Part shown: one piece after another, positions 17,412 to 27,299 of the stretch
Numbering within the stretch: position 1 is the first letter of the stretch
Layout: each line of letters starts with the position of its first letter
DNA from: Sphingomonas psychrolutea
GTDB lineage: Bacteria; Pseudomonadota; Alphaproteobacteria; Sphingomonadales; Sphingomonadaceae
DNA length: 64,000 nucleotides
Direction of reading: 5' to 3'
NCBI RefSeq assembly: GCF_014636175.1
Contig: NZ_BMDW01000020.1
Span: forward strand, 1-64,000
Position numbers and translations under genes: made by a program
Notes under the pieces: generated by a model
Databases searched by the model: none
What the model saw: only the letters and a program-made list of their open reading frames with translations
Told to the model about the DNA's origin: nothing

Positions 17412-19901
17412 TTACAAGTCGCGCAACGCTTCGGCCGGGCGCGCCCGCAAAGCGGGCAGGCTGCCCGCGACCCCAGCGCCAAGCGTCATTACCGCAGCGC
17501 TCGCCAGCGTCACCGCGACGATGTCCCAGCGTGGTGCCCAGGCGATGTCGAACACCTGCCGCACGACAAACCACCCCGCCCCCGCACCGATCGTCAACGC
17601 GACGACCGCGAGGATCGCCGACAGGATCGCATATTCGATCGCCTGCGCGCCGAGCACTTGGCGACTGCTCCCGCCCAGCAATTTCAGGATCACCGCATCG
17701 TAGCGCCGCGCCCGCCCCGACGCCGACACCGCGCCGATCAGCACCGCGATCCCTGCCGCCACCGTCACCGCCGCCGCCGCGCGGATCGCGAGCGCGACTT
17801 GCCCCAGCACCGCGCCGACTTGCCCAATCACATCGCCGACGCGGATCAGCGTCACCGACGGCAGTGCCTCGGCGACGCGTCGGGCGATCGCGCCGTCTTG
17901 GCTTGGCGGCGCGTAGACGCTGGCGAGCAGGCCGTGCGGCGCTTCCTCGATATAACCGGGCGAGAAAACGATCGCGAAGTTCAACCCAAGCCCGCCCCAG
18001 TCGATCGTCCTGAGCGCCGCGATTCGCGCAGGCACCTCAACCCCGAGCACCGACACCGTGATACTGTCGCCGACTTTCAGGCCGAGCGCAGCGGCGGCCT
18101 TGTCCTCCAGCGAGACCAGCGGGGGTCCGCGATAGTCAGTCGGCCACCACTTCCCCGCCGCAACCACATTGCGCGGCGGCAGTTGCGCCGAATAGGTGAT
18201 CGTCCGGTCGCCGCGCAGCACCCATGCCCCCGCGGGCAGCGTCTTCATGTCGGCGACGCGCTGCCCACGCAGCGCGACGATCGCACCGCGCAGCGATGGC
18301 AGTGATTCGATTCGCGCGTCGGGGGCGGCACCGCTCACTGCGCTGGCGAAGGTCGCCGCATCTCCGGGCTGAAGGTCGATCGCGAAGAAACGCGGGGCCT
18401 TGGTCGGGGCAGCATTGCGCAATTCCGACGACAGGCTCGAATCGATCACCGCCAGCGCGACGAACAGCGAGAAGCCAAGGCCGAGCGCCACCACCAGCCG
18501 ATCGGTTTGCGCGCCGGGGCGGTGCAGATTGGCGATCGCGAGGCGCAGCAGCGGCGTGCGGGCGCGTGGCACGCGCGCGGCGGCGAAGCGGACGGCGATG
18601 CCGATCACCCACAACACGCCGATCACCGCCGACACTGCGCCGACAAAGCCGAGCGCCAGCAACTGGTTCGACGCCGTCAGCACGGCGAGCGCGACGAGCG
18701 CCGCGACCAGCACCGCCATCACCGCCAGCACGCCCGGTGCGGGCCAGCGGCGTGGCGCGAGCGCATCGCGCAGCAAAGTGGCAGCGGGCACGTCGCGCGC
18801 ACGGGCCAGCGCAGGCACCGCGAACAGGAGCGCGACGAGCAAGGCAAGCAGCGCGGCGGTCGCCAACGGCACCGGATACAAAGCGAGGCGTGGCGGCACC
18901 GGCAGCGCCGCGCCGACGAAAGCGGTCACGATCCACGGCACCGCCGCGCCGACCAGCAAGCCAGCGGCGATCCCACCCGCCGCGACGAGCCCGAGCTGTG
19001 CGAGGAAGATCGCGGCGATCGTCCGCGAGGTCGCACCCAGCACTTTCAGCGTCGCGATGATCTTTGCCTTGCCCGCAAGATAGGCCGCGACTCCGCTGCC
19101 AACGCCCACCCCGGCGATCGCCAGCGCGGCGAGCCCGACCAGCAACAGGAACTGGCCGAACTGGTCGATCCCGGTCCGCAGCCCTCCCGCCGCCCGGTCG
19201 CTCGTCTTGGCGGTCCAGCCCGCGCCGCGGAGCCGTACGAGCAGGCGCTCGCGTACCGTGACCGCGCTGGCGGCACGCGGTAGCACGATGCGATAGTGGC
19301 TCTCATACAGGCTGCCGGGCTGCACCAAGGCGGTCGCCTCCAGTCCGGCAAAATCGACCAGCACCGGCGGCCCCAAGGTAAAGCCGGCGCCGAGGCGATC
19401 GGGTTCCTCGGCAATGATGCCGATCACGCGCAGCCGCGCCATACCCAGCCGCAGCATGTCGCCGGATTTCACGCGCAGCCGTTCGGCAAGCGCAGGCGCG
19501 ATCGCGATTTCGCGCCCGCGTGGCCGGTCCGCCAGCGCGCCGGGCGCGAGCCGGAAGCGCCCGACCAGCGGCCATGCCGCATCGGTCCCACGCAAATCCA
19601 CCAAGGTCGCAGGGCCGCCGGCATCGGCCATCCCGCGCATCGACACCGTCTCGGCAACGCGTCCAGCCTGGGTGAAGACCGCAAGCTCCTCAACGGTCGC
19701 GCGGCGTTGCGACACGCTGAACTCGACGTCGCCGCCGAGAATTTGCCGTCCGTTCGCGTCGAGCGCGGCAATCATGCTCGCGGCGAGGCTTCCGATCCCG
19801 GCAAGCGCCGCCGTCCCGAGAAAGAGGCACGCGGCAAGCAACAGCAGCCCGCGACCGCCCCGTCGCAAATCCCTGAACGCAAGCCGCCAGACAATGCTCA
19901 A
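17412..19901 (-). CDS. ABC transporter permease, FtsX/YbbP type
   Basis: Membrane protein of 829 residues with two FtsX-like permease units: helices near 15-40, a large periplasmic region, then clusters near 245-470 and again at 690-820, matching YbbP of Escherichia coli. With the upstream ATPase it forms a MacB-superfamily complex that acts on the periplasmic side rather than importing solutes. The start is TTG 19901, which overlaps the ATPase stop as TTGA; the next in-frame ATG is far inside. The tesA-like gene beside it reproduces the ybbA-ybbP-tesA grouping known in many proteobacteria. Confidence 0.88.
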   Translation of the reverse strand: MSIVWRLAFRDLRRGGRGLLLLAACLFLGTAALAGIGSLAASMIAALDANGRQILGGDVEFSVSQRRATVEELAVFTQAGRVAETVSMRGMADAGGPATLVDLRGTDAAWPLVGRFRLAPGALADRPRGREIAIAPALAERLRVKSGDMLRLGMARLRVIGIIAEEPDRLGAGFTLGPPVLVDFAGLEATALVQPGSLYESHYRIVLPRAASAVTVRERLLVRLRGAGWTAKTSDRAAGGLRTGIDQFGQFLLLVGLAALAIAGVGVGSGVAAYLAGKAKIIATLKVLGATSRTIAAIFLAQLGLVAAGGIAAGLLVGAAVPWIVTAFVGAALPVPPRLALYPVPLATAALLALLVALLFAVPALARARDVPAATLLRDALAPRRWPAPGVLAVMAVLVAALVALAVLTASNQLLALGFVGAVSAVIGVLWVIGIAVRFAAARVPRARTPLLRLAIANLHRPGAQTDRLVVALGLGFSLFVALAVIDSSLSSELRNAAPTKAPRFFAIDLQPGDAATFASAVSGAAPDARIESLPSLRGAIVALRGQRVADMKTLPAGAWVLRGDRTITYSAQLPPRNVVAAGKWWPTDYRGPPLVSLEDKAAAALGLKVGDSITVSVLGVEVPARIAALRTIDWGGLGLNFAIVFSPGYIEEAPHGLLASVYAPPSQDGAIARRVAEALPSVTLIRVGDVIGQVGAVLGQVALAIRAAAAVTVAAGIAVLIGAVSASGRARRYDAVILKLLGGSSRQVLGAQAIEYAILSAILAVVALTIGAGAGWFVVRQVFDIAWAPRWDIVAVTLASAAVMTLGAGVAGSLPALRARPAEALRDL

Positions 19902-20602
19902 GCGCTAACCCGATCGGCCACGATCCGGCCATCGGCCAGATCAATCACACGCGCACACCGCGCCGCAAGCGCCGGGTCGTGCGTGATGACGAACAGTGTC
20001 GTCCCGCTCGCCGCGTGCCGTTCGAAGAGCAAATCCATGATCGCCGCCCCCGTCGCGGTATCGAGATTGCCGGTCGGCTCGTCGGCGAAGATCAAGGCGG
20101 GTCGCGCCACCAAAGCCCGGGCGATGGCAACGCGCTGCTGCTCGCCGCCCGACAATTGCGCGGGATAATGGCCAGTGCGGTGGCCAAGGCCGACGGCGGC
20201 AAGCTCGGTCGCGGCGCGCGCGAAGGCGTCGCGCTCCCCCGCCAGCTCGAGCGGGACCGCAACATTTTCGAGCGCGGTCATGGTGGGAAGCAAATGAAAT
20301 GCCTGCAGCACGATCCCGATCCGTCCGCGCCGCGCAACGGCGAGCGCGTCCTCGTCGAGCGCAGTGAAATCCAGCCCCGCAACTTCGACCGTCCCGCCGC
20401 TCGGCTGTTCCAGTCCCGACAACACCGCCATCAGCGACGATTTGCCCGATCCCGAGGGTCCAAGCAGCGCGACGCTCTCCCCGGCGGCGACGCTCAGGTC
20501 GATCCCGCGCAGGATTTCGACGCGCGACGGCGCCCGGCCAAGCGAGAGGGAGACATTGCGCGCGGAGATCAGCGCGCTATTTGGGGGGGATGCTATGGTC
20601 AC
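19898..20602 (-). CDS. ABC transporter ATP-binding protein (YbbA/LolD type)
   Basis: ATPase of 234 residues. Walker A GPSGSGKSS begins at residue 48, the signature LSGGEQQRVAIARAL is near 140, Walker B LIFADEPTGNLD follows, and the H-loop is in FVITHDP. This is the LolD/YbbA subgroup that powers FtsX-type permeases. The start is GTG 20602, with no better start before the conserved VSLSLG strand. Its first 13 bases overlap the start of the divergent tesA-like gene, so the two promoters must lie inside the opposite coding regions. Confidence 0.9.
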   Translation of the reverse strand: MTIASPPNSALISARNVSLSLGRAPSRVEILRGIDLSVAAGESVALLGPSGSGKSSLMAVLSGLEQPSGGTVEVAGLDFTALDEDALAVARRGRIGIVLQAFHLLPTMTALENVAVPLELAGERDAFARAATELAAVGLGHRTGHYPAQLSGGEQQRVAIARALVARPALIFADEPTGNLDTATGAAIMDLLFERHAASGTTLFVITHDPALAARCARVIDLADGRIVADRVSA

Positions 20603-21255
20603 GTCTCAAGCGATATGGATGGTCGCGACGAATTGTCCATCTCGTGCTGCTGTTCTTTGTCGTAATTTCCCCCGCTGCCGACGCGGCACCGCGCGCACCG
20701 TTGATCTGGGCGTTCGGCGATAGTTTAACCGCGGGCTATGGCTTGCCGCCCGCCGCCGGATTCACCGCGCGGTTACAGGTGGCGCTGCGAAAAGCCGGTG
20801 TCGCCGCAACGGTTCGCAACGGTGGGGTATCAGGGGACACCGCCGCGCAGGCGCGCGCGCGGCTGCGCTGGGGCTTGCGCGGGCTTGGTGCGACGCCCGA
20901 TCTGGTGATCGTCGAACTCGGCGCGAACGACATGCTGCGCGGGCTTCCCGTGCCGCAGGCTAAGGCCAATCTCGATGCGATCCTGACCGAATTGCACAAC
21001 CGGCGCATCCCGGTACTGCTCGCGGGGATGCGCGCCGCGCCCAATCTCGGGGCCGATTATGTCCGCGCGTTTGACGGCATGTACCCGGCGCTCGCCAAGA
21101 AGCATCAGGTCGCGCGCTATCCCTTCTTCCTCGATGGCGTCGCGGGCAACCGGCGGTTGCTCCAGAGCGATGGCCTGCATCCCAATCCGCGCGGCGTCGA
21201 TATCATCGTCGCGCGCCTGCTACCGAGCCTACGGCAAGCGTTGCAGGGCCGATAG
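20590..21255 (+). CDS. tesA: SGNH-family arylesterase/thioesterase (TesA-like)
   Basis: Periplasmic lipase-like esterase of 221 residues. A hydrophobic export segment at about 15-32 precedes the catalytic block AFGDSLTAGYG (S45). Block III GANDM supplies the oxyanion Asn, and SDGLHPNPRG near the C-terminus supplies the Asp-His pair. In Escherichia coli TesA is thioesterase I, protease I and lysophospholipase L1. ATG 20590 is preceded by an unbroken run of G residues. It is divergent from, and overlaps, the ABC ATPase start; the downstream small gene follows after three bases. Confidence 0.9.
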   Translation: MLWSRLKRYGWSRRIVHLVLLFFVVISPAADAAPRAPLIWAFGDSLTAGYGLPPAAGFTARLQVALRKAGVAATVRNGGVSGDTAAQARARLRWGLRGLGATPDLVIVELGANDMLRGLPVPQAKANLDAILTELHNRRIPVLLAGMRAAPNLGADYVRAFDGMYPALAKKHQVARYPFFLDGVAGNRRLLQSDGLHPNPRGVDIIVARLLPSLRQALQGR

Positions 21256-21258
21256 TCC

Positions 21259-21519
21259 GTGGAACTCGACGACCAATTCCGCAGCTATTTCGGCACGAGC
21301 GACCTCGCCACGCTGACCCCGGCGGCGCTCGCGGCGGGGACCGAACATATGCGCGTCGCCTTCGGGCTGGAAAAGGACCGCAATCGCCGCTTTGCGTTAT
21401 GGACGCTGATGCACATGCTCGGCGTCGCGCCGGATCTCGACGTTGCCTTTGCCGCGCCCGAGGATCGCGACGCCGCCCGCCGCTTCATGGAAATCACCGA
21501 GCGCGCCGACCAAGTCTGA
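21259..21519 (+). CDS. Small protein of unknown function
   Basis: Protein of 86 residues, mostly helical and acidic, with no signal peptide or membrane segment; I do not recognise the family. It starts with GTG at 21259, three bases after the tesA stop, so it is probably translated from the same mRNA. Good GC-rich codon use supports a real gene. It ends six bases before the end of the convergent dinB. Confidence 0.65.
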   Translation: MELDDQFRSYFGTSDLATLTPAALAAGTEHMRVAFGLEKDRNRRFALWTLMHMLGVAPDLDVAFAAPEDRDAARRFMEITERADQV

Positions 21520-21524
21520 CCGCG

Positions 21525-22616
21525 CTACGCCGATGCCGCTTCGAACAGCTGCGGTTCGTCCACTGTCGACGCGGCATGCTCGAAGTTCGACACCGTCACC
21601 CCGACAAGCCGGATCGCCTTCTCCGCCGGCAGCACCGATCGAATCAGCTCGAGGCTGACATCGCGCAGCTCGGCATAAGACGCGATCGGCTCGGCCCTGC
21701 TGCGGCTGCGGGTGATTTGACGGAAATCGGCATATTTGACCTTCACTGTCGCGGTCCGGCCAAACGCCTGCCGCGTCTCGCACCAGCCCCACACATCGTC
21801 GACCATCCGCAGCACGCCCGCCTCGATCGCCGCATTTTCCGTCAAATCCGCGCGGAAGGTCGTCTCCGATCCCGATGATTTGCGCACGCGATCAGGGTTG
21901 ACCGGCCGGTGATCCTGCCCGCGTGCAATCGCATAATACCATTCCGCCGAACTGCCGAAGTGGCGCTGCAGGAAATCGAGCGGCTTGGCGCGGAGATCGC
22001 CGCCGGTTTCGATGCCGAGCCGCTGCATCTTCGCCGCCGTCACCGGCCCCACCCCGTGAAACCGCGACACCGGCAGCGTCTGGACCCACGCTTCGCCCAT
22101 GTCGGGTGTCACCGCGAACTGCCCATTGGGCTTGCGATGGTCCGATGCGAGCTTTGCCAGAAACTTGTTGTACGATATGCCCGCAGAAGCGGTCAGCCCG
22201 GTTTCCGCCAGGATGCGCGCGCGGATTTCCTTGGCGGTCAGCCAGGCCGTCGCGATCCCGCGCCGGTTCGCGGTGACGTCCAGATACGCCTCGTCGAGCG
22301 ACAGCGGCTGGATGAGATCGGTATAATCGGCAAAGATCGCGTGGATTTGCTGCGAAACGGCGCGGTACACCTCGAAGCGTGGCCGCACGAACACCAGATC
22401 GGGGCAGCGCCTGAGCGCGGTGACCGAGGGGAGCGCGGACTTCACCCCGAAGGTGCGCGCCTCGTAACTCGCCGCCGCCACCACCCCGCGCGCGGCACCA
22501 TGCCCGACCGCAACGGGCTTGCCGCGCAAGGTCGGATCGTCGCGCTGCTCCACCGAGGCGAAGAACGCGTCCATGTCGACGTGAAGGACCTTCCTGACGG
22601 GGGAGTCGGCAAGCAT
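21525..22616 (-). CDS. dinB: DNA polymerase IV (Y family)
   Basis: Error-prone translesion polymerase of 363 residues. The catalytic acids are visible in VDMDAFFASVE (D14, near the N-terminus) and SLDEAYLDVT (D108, E109). The helix-hairpin-helix region (FHGVGPVTAAKMQRLGI) and the little-finger domain from about 235 follow. The C-terminal beta-clamp-binding peptide, usually QLxLF, may be in EPQLFEAASA at the end. ATG 22616 directly precedes the conserved start. No lexA-like box was identified upstream with confidence. Confidence 0.95.
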   Translation of the reverse strand: MLADSPVRKVLHVDMDAFFASVEQRDDPTLRGKPVAVGHGAARGVVAAASYEARTFGVKSALPSVTALRRCPDLVFVRPRFEVYRAVSQQIHAIFADYTDLIQPLSLDEAYLDVTANRRGIATAWLTAKEIRARILAETGLTASAGISYNKFLAKLASDHRKPNGQFAVTPDMGEAWVQTLPVSRFHGVGPVTAAKMQRLGIETGGDLRAKPLDFLQRHFGSSAEWYYAIARGQDHRPVNPDRVRKSSGSETTFRADLTENAAIEAGVLRMVDDVWGWCETRQAFGRTATVKVKYADFRQITRSRSRAEPIASYAELRDVSLELIRSVLPAEKAIRLVGVTVSNFEHAASTVDEPQLFEAASA

Positions 22617-22717
22617 GGGTTGGCCCTAGCACGACGTGAACATAGAAAGAACAGCGATCGACCACGTTATCCTTGGTTAGGATGTTGCGCCCGATCATGG
22701 TAGCGCCGCATCGCGCC

Positions 22718-23713
22718 ATGACATTGACCGACGAGACGTTGCACGAACTGGGCTGGACCGCCTTTTTCAGCAACCAGCTTTCCCAGGAGGAAACGCAAGC
22801 CTGTCACCCCGTCCGGGTGATGACGGTGCATCGCGGCCAGATTACGGTCGCAGGCGCGGGCGCGCCCTTTTCGGTTTCGCCATACATCCCCGGCGCTACG
22901 CCCACCGACGACCATCCGACCGTCGGCGACTGGCTGCTGGTCGACGCCGCCACGCAGCAGCCGACGCGCGTGCTGCGGCGGCGCAACCTGTTCAAGCGGC
23001 GCGCGCCGGGCGATCCGCGCCGCGAGCAAATGATCGCCGCCAATATCGACACGCTCTTCATCGTCGCCTCGTGCAATCAGGATTTCAGCGTCGCCCGGCT
23101 CGAGCGCTATCTGGTGCTCGCGCGCGAAGTCGGGGTGGACCCTGTCGTGGTCCTGACCAAGACCGACTTGACCGACACGCCGCAAGATTTCGCCGCGGCG
23201 GTGCGCGCGATCGAACCCGACTTGCGGGTGGAACTGGTCGATGGCCGCGATCCCGCCAGCGCGGCCGGCCTCGCGGCCTATTGCGGCACCGGCCAGACCG
23301 TCGCGCTGCTGGGCTCCTCGGGCGTCGGCAAGTCGACGCTGGTCAATACGTTGCGTGGGTCAGACAGCATCGCGACCCAGGCGATCCGCGAAAGCGATGA
23401 TACCGGGCGCCACACCACCACGGCGCGCGCCATGCACCGGCTCGCCGGTGGCGGCTGGCTGCTCGACACGCCGGGCATGCGCGAACTGCAACTATCAGAC
23501 GCAACCGCTGGTATCGCGGAGGTTTTCGATGATTTTGTCGAAATCGCGCAGCGCTGCCGTTTCTCGGACTGTGCGCATGGCGGCGAACCCGGCTGCGCGA
23601 TACGCGCCGCGATCGACGCGGGCGTGCTGACGGTCGAGCGATTCGATCGCTGGCGCCGATTGGCCGCCGAGGACAGCCCCATGCCCGCCTATCACGGAAA
23701 ACGCCGCCGGTAA
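22718..23713 (+). CDS. rsgA: Ribosome small subunit-dependent GTPase A
   Basis: Circularly permuted GTPase that helps mature the 30S subunit. From the chosen start, motifs appear in the permuted order: G4 TKTD at 147-150, G1 GSSGVGKST at 199-207, HTTT switch, then G3 DTPG at 250-253. An OB-fold precedes, and a C-terminal zinc knuckle with the C-x4-C-x-H-x5-C pattern (CRFSDCAHGGEPGC) follows. In-frame ATGs at 22682 and 22697 are alternatives; none has a clear ribosome site, and 22718 best fits the family N-terminus. Confidence 0.92.
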   Translation: MTLTDETLHELGWTAFFSNQLSQEETQACHPVRVMTVHRGQITVAGAGAPFSVSPYIPGATPTDDHPTVGDWLLVDAATQQPTRVLRRRNLFKRRAPGDPRREQMIAANIDTLFIVASCNQDFSVARLERYLVLAREVGVDPVVVLTKTDLTDTPQDFAAAVRAIEPDLRVELVDGRDPASAAGLAAYCGTGQTVALLGSSGVGKSTLVNTLRGSDSIATQAIRESDDTGRHTTTARAMHRLAGGGWLLDTPGMRELQLSDATAGIAEVFDDFVEIAQRCRFSDCAHGGEPGCAIRAAIDAGVLTVERFDRWRRLAAEDSPMPAYHGKRRR

Positions 23714-23810
23714 CTTGACCAGAACACAGGGCACCGGCTTGGGCGACAATGCTCGTTTTCGCCGGAGACCGTTGTCGACCGACGAACCCTCACGCGATGA
23801 CGAACGGCGC

Positions 23811-25082
23811 CTATGGTCGGTGGTCGCCGTCGATCACGCTAACGCATTCGGCGATGCCGTCGTACAAACGGTCGAGGTCGGCGTCCTGAATACAATAGGG
23901 TGGCATGACGTAGATCGTTGTGCCGAGCGGTCGAAGCAACAGATCCCGGTCGAGGAAATGGGCGAGCAGCCGTGGTGCCAGCTGCGAGAGGTAGCCGCTG
24001 CGCGATGGATCCGGCAGGTCGATTGCTGTGATCGTACCGAGCTGTCGCGCGTTTGTGATGAAGGGAAGTTCCGCAAGCTTCGCCAGTTTTTGCTGCTGAC
24101 GCGCCGCAAGATCAGCGATCCGCTCCAGCACCGGTTCTTCGCGCCATATCGCGAGATTGGCGTTGGCAGCGGCGCACGCGATCGGGTTGGCGGTGTAGCT
24201 CGACGAATGATAAAACATGCGGGCGCGGTCATCCGACAGATGCGCTGCATAAATCTCCTCGGTCGCCATCGTCACGGCGAGCGGCACGGCACCACCCGTG
24301 AGGCCCTTTGACAGACAAAGGATATCGGGTACCACGTCCGCTTGCGCGCATGCCAGCAATGTACCGGTGCGGCCCCAGCCGGTCATCACTTCGTCCGCAA
24401 TGAACAAGACGCCGTGGCGCGCACAGATCGCGCGCATTTCGGCGAGGACCCATGCCGGGTATAGCAACATGCCGCCGGCCCCCAGGATCAGCGGCTCGAC
24501 GATCAATGCAGCGGGCGCATCGCGGCACGCACGCTCCAAGGCTTCGAGCGTCCGCTGTTCGGCGCCCGCTGACGGGAACGGCACGGTGCCGACATCGAAC
24601 AGCAACGGCGCATAGGCCTGATTGAACACACCGCGTGCGCCCACCGACATCGCGCCGATCGTATCGCCATGATAGCTGTTCTGCAGCACCAGAATGCGAT
24701 CGCGGGGCGCCCCGCGATTGCTCCAATAACCAAGCGCCATCTTGAGCGCGACCTCGACGCTGGTCGAACCCGAATCGGAAAAAAACACGCGGGACAGCGC
24801 CGACGGCATGATCGCGACCAGGCCGCGCGCCAGTGTTTCGGCCGGCTCGTGCGTCCATCCTGCGAAGATGATCTGATCAAGCTTGGCGGTCTGCGCGGCG
24901 ATCGCGGCCATGATCCGCGGGTGACAATGGCCGTGCGTCGTGACCCACCAGGACGATATCCCGTCGACGATGCGCCGGCCGTCATCGGTGAAGAGCGCGG
25001 CGCCTTCGGCATGGGTCACAAGCGGGATCGCTTCGTCCAGGCCGTGCTGCGTGAAGGGATGCCAGATGGGCGATGGAATCAT
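23811..25082 (-). CDS. bioA: Adenosylmethionine-8-amino-7-oxononanoate aminotransferase
   Basis: Transfers the amino group of SAM to KAPA to give DAPA in biotin synthesis. The 423-residue class III aminotransferase shows the [13 protein letters not shown] block at 40-52, [14 protein letters not shown] at 102-115, the PLP-contacting D230 in [14 protein letters not shown], and the Schiff-base lysine K259 in [11 protein letters not shown] 25082 overlaps the bioD stop as ATGA, the last gene of the bioF-bioD-bioA operon. bioB and bioC are not in the window. Confidence 0.95.
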   Translation of the reverse strand: MIPSPIWHPFTQHGLDEAIPLVTHAEGAALFTDDGRRIVDGISSWWVTTHGHCHPRIMAAIAAQTAKLDQIIFAGWTHEPAETLARGLVAIMPSALSRVFFSDSGSTSVEVALKMALGYWSNRGAPRDRILVLQNSYHGDTIGAMSVGARGVFNQAYAPLLFDVGTVPFPSAGAEQRTLEALERACRDAPAALIVEPLILGAGGMLLYPAWVLAEMRAICARHGVLFIADEVMTGWGRTGTLLACAQADVVPDILCLSKGLTGGAVPLAVTMATEEIYAAHLSDDRARMFYHSSSYTANPIACAAANANLAIWREEPVLERIADLAARQQQKLAKLAELPFITNARQLGTITAIDLPDPSRSGYLSQLAPRLLAHFLDRDLLLRPLGTTIYVMPPYCIQDADLDRLYDGIAECVSVIDGDHRP

Positions 25083-25708
25083 CGGAAATCATCCAGATCA
25101 AACTGCGCTGCGAACATGGCAGCAAGCGTGGGCGCATCGAGCGGATCGATCAGCGGCAGGCGGCCGAGCCGTCTGACCCCGCCAATCCGCGCGATCGTCG
25201 CCTCGCTGTCAGCTTGCTCTTCCCCGATGAACGCGATGCCATGAACGGGCACGGCGCGCTGTCGCAGCGCCTCAATCGACAACAGGCTGTGGTTGATCGT
25301 GCCCAGCGTCGTGCGCGCGACCAGCACCACCGGAACCGCCCACCGCGCGAACAGATCGGCGAACAGCAAATCGTGCGTGATCGGCACCAGCACGCCGCCC
25401 GCGCCTTCGACCACCAGCGGACCAGCGTGGTGCGGCAGCAGCAGACGATCGAGCTCGATCGTCACCCCGTCGATGGCGGCAGCGCGGTGCGGGGAGCACG
25501 GCGTGGCCAGGCGATACGCCTCGGGCACGATCTTCTCGGGCGAAAGGCCGGAGAGCGTCGCCACGGTTTGTGCATCGCTGCGGGGATCGGTCCCGGCTTG
25601 CACCGGCTTCCAGTAGTTCGCACCGAGCGCCCCGGCGAGGGCGGCGGCGAACACGGTTTTCCCGACATCGGTGTCGGTTCCGGTGACGACGAACGTCAGC
25701 CCGCGCAT
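25079..25708 (-). CDS. bioD: Dethiobiotin synthetase
   Basis: ATP-dependent closure of the ureido ring of DAPA to dethiobiotin. The 209-residue protein has the P-loop GTDTDVGKT at 10-18 and the [12 protein letters not shown] block, both diagnostic. The ATG at 25708 overlaps the bioF stop as TGATG and its stop overlaps the bioA start, so all three genes are tightly coupled. Longer frames upstream run inside bioF and are ignored. Confidence 0.95.
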   Translation of the reverse strand: MRGLTFVVTGTDTDVGKTVFAAALAGALGANYWKPVQAGTDPRSDAQTVATLSGLSPEKIVPEAYRLATPCSPHRAAAIDGVTIELDRLLLPHHAGPLVVEGAGGVLVPITHDLLFADLFARWAVPVVLVARTTLGTINHSLLSIEALRQRAVPVHGIAFIGEEQADSEATIARIGGVRRLGRLPLIDPLDAPTLAAMFAAQFDLDDFR

Positions 25709-26829
25709 CAGACCAAGCTCGCCATCGTCGTGGCGAGCGCCGCGATGTCCGCCTCGGTGACGTTCAGCGTGAGCGAGATACGCAACCGCGCCGTCCCCAC
25801 GGGCACTGTCGGCGGACGGATGCCGCGTACGTCGAAGCCAGCGTCCTGCAAAGCTTCGGCCAGCCGCATCGTCGCCACATCGTCGCCGATCAGCAGCGGG
25901 AGGATCTGCGATCCGGTCGGAACGACCCCGCAGGGTGCGAGCGACCGTTCGGCAAACGCGACCAACGCCATCAGTTGAGACCGCCGCGCGGGCTCGTCGG
26001 TGAGAATGCGCAGGCTCTCGCGCACTGCGCTCGCGATCAACGGCGAGGGTGCCGTCGAAAAGATGAAACCGCGCGCCCGATTGACCAGGAAGTCGCGCGC
26101 GACCCGCGGGCCGCACAGCAAAGCGCCTTCGCAGCCCAGGGCCTTGCCGCAGGTATGCAGGGAAATAACATTCTCGCGATCTTCAAGCTCGGCCGCCAGC
26201 CCGCGTCCGTGCTCCCCGAAAACGCCGGTCGCATGAGCCTCATCGACCAGCACAATCGCGTCATGACGACGCGCCACCGCCATCACATCGGTGAGCGGCG
26301 CGCGATCGCCATCCATGCTGTAGAGGCTTTCGACCGCAATCCAGGCGCGCCCCGTCGCCCCGCCGGACCGCCACGCTGCGATCGTCGTGTCGATGGCGTC
26401 AACGTCGTTATGCGCGGCGGCGGTGCACGTCGCGCGGCCAAGCCGCATGCCCTCATGCGCGCTGGCATGGATCAGCGCGTCGTAAACCACGAGGTCACCG
26501 CGCTGCGGCAGCGTCGAAAACAACGCGCTATTGGCGGCGTAACCACTTGAGAAAAACAGTGCCGCCTCACTACCGAAAAACGCTGCCGCCTCCGCTTCCA
26601 GCGCGTCATGCTCGGGATCGTTGCCGCGCAACAACCGCGACCCGCCGGAGCCAAGCGCCACCCCGCGCGACAGAGCTTCCTGAACGGCGGCGCGCAGTCG
26701 CGCCGACTTGGCGAGACCGAGATAATCATTGGAAGCGAAATCGCGCCCAACGCGGGGCTGCAGAGCACGCAATCGGCCGCGTGCGCGCAAGTCCGTCAAA
26801 TCTTCGCTTTGGGCGCACAATGGCATCAT
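25708..26829 (-). CDS. bioF: 8-amino-7-oxononanoate synthase
   Basis: PLP enzyme condensing alanine with pimeloyl-ACP or -CoA to KAPA, the first step of this operon. The 373-residue protein shows NDYLGLA at 34-40, [11 protein letters not shown] at 60-70, the His-rich [12 protein letters not shown] block, [12 protein letters not shown], and the PLP lysine K229 in HTCGKALG. I chose the ATG pair at 26829/26826 because the conserved N-terminal helix starts there; the long upstream extension is arginine-rich and not family-like. No obvious ribosome site is seen. First gene of bioF-bioD-bioA. Confidence 0.93.
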   Translation of the reverse strand: MMPLCAQSEDLTDLRARGRLRALQPRVGRDFASNDYLGLAKSARLRAAVQEALSRGVALGSGGSRLLRGNDPEHDALEAEAAAFFGSEAALFFSSGYAANSALFSTLPQRGDLVVYDALIHASAHEGMRLGRATCTAAAHNDVDAIDTTIAAWRSGGATGRAWIAVESLYSMDGDRAPLTDVMAVARRHDAIVLVDEAHATGVFGEHGRGLAAELEDRENVISLHTCGKALGCEGALLCGPRVARDFLVNRARGFIFSTAPSPLIASAVRESLRILTDEPARRSQLMALVAFAERSLAPCGVVPTGSQILPLLIGDDVATMRLAEALQDAGFDVRGIRPPTVPVGTARLRISLTLNVTEADIAALATTMASLV

Positions 26830-27143
26830 GCGGCGCGGTATAACCACGCCCGCCGGCAATGCACACCAGCGATGTCGTCGTCTCTTTGCAGTCGCTTGAT
26901 CCACGCGAAAAGGTGGAAGCCGCCGCGTCGCCAGCTGCGTTGGTGCCGTCAGCGGGCGCGAAATTTCCCGCAATGATGGGCTAGAAAGCGCCCTGGTTGG
27001 CCAATCCGCCAAACCCTTATTCGGGGCTAGCCTCGGCTGCGTCCATGGCACGACCCGGCAGGCGATCGCGCATGCGATTCCTGGTCAGAGCTACCGGACT
27101 TTGCATGGATGCAAACGCTGTGGCATCGCTCAAACGGAAGAAA
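26830..27143. other. Gap between bioF and tRNA-Val
   Basis: About 310 bases that must hold the biotin operon promoter. The only candidate gene is a 41-residue frame on the plus strand, listed separately with low confidence. I cannot pick out a BirA/BioR-type palindromic operator with certainty. Confidence 0.4.
26859..26984 (+). CDS. Possible 41-residue small protein (unverified)
   Basis: Open frame starting ATG 26859 and ending TAG at 26982-26984, divergent from bioF. The product begins MHTSDVVVSLQSL and is rich in alanine, valine and proline, with no signal peptide, membrane helix or motif. Codon use is GC-rich, but no ribosome site precedes it. It could be a leader peptide, a real small protein or chance. 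Confidence 0.2.
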   Translation: MHTSDVVVSLQSLDPREKVEAAASPAALVPSAGAKFPAMMG

Positions 27144-27219
27144 TGGTGGGCGATGACGGGCTCGAACCGCCGACATTCTCGGTGTAAACGAGACGCTCTA
27201 CCAACTGAGCTAATCGCCC
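27144..27219 (-). tRNA. tRNA-Val (anticodon TAC)
   Basis: Read on the minus strand it folds as a full cloverleaf: acceptor stem GGGCGAT pairs with ATCGCCC, D-arm GCTC-AGTTGGTA-GAGC, anticodon stem TCTCG/CGAGA with loop TTTACAC giving anticodon TAC, and T-loop GGTTCGAGCC. The 3' CCA is encoded in the DNA. TAC decodes GTA and related valine codons. Confidence 0.97.
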
Positions 27220-27299
27220 CTCTTTCGGGAGCCCGCGTCTTAGCGTGCTTTTCAAATCGGGCAAGCCTGCACGTCACCCAGCCGCAACCGCCCCGCTGG

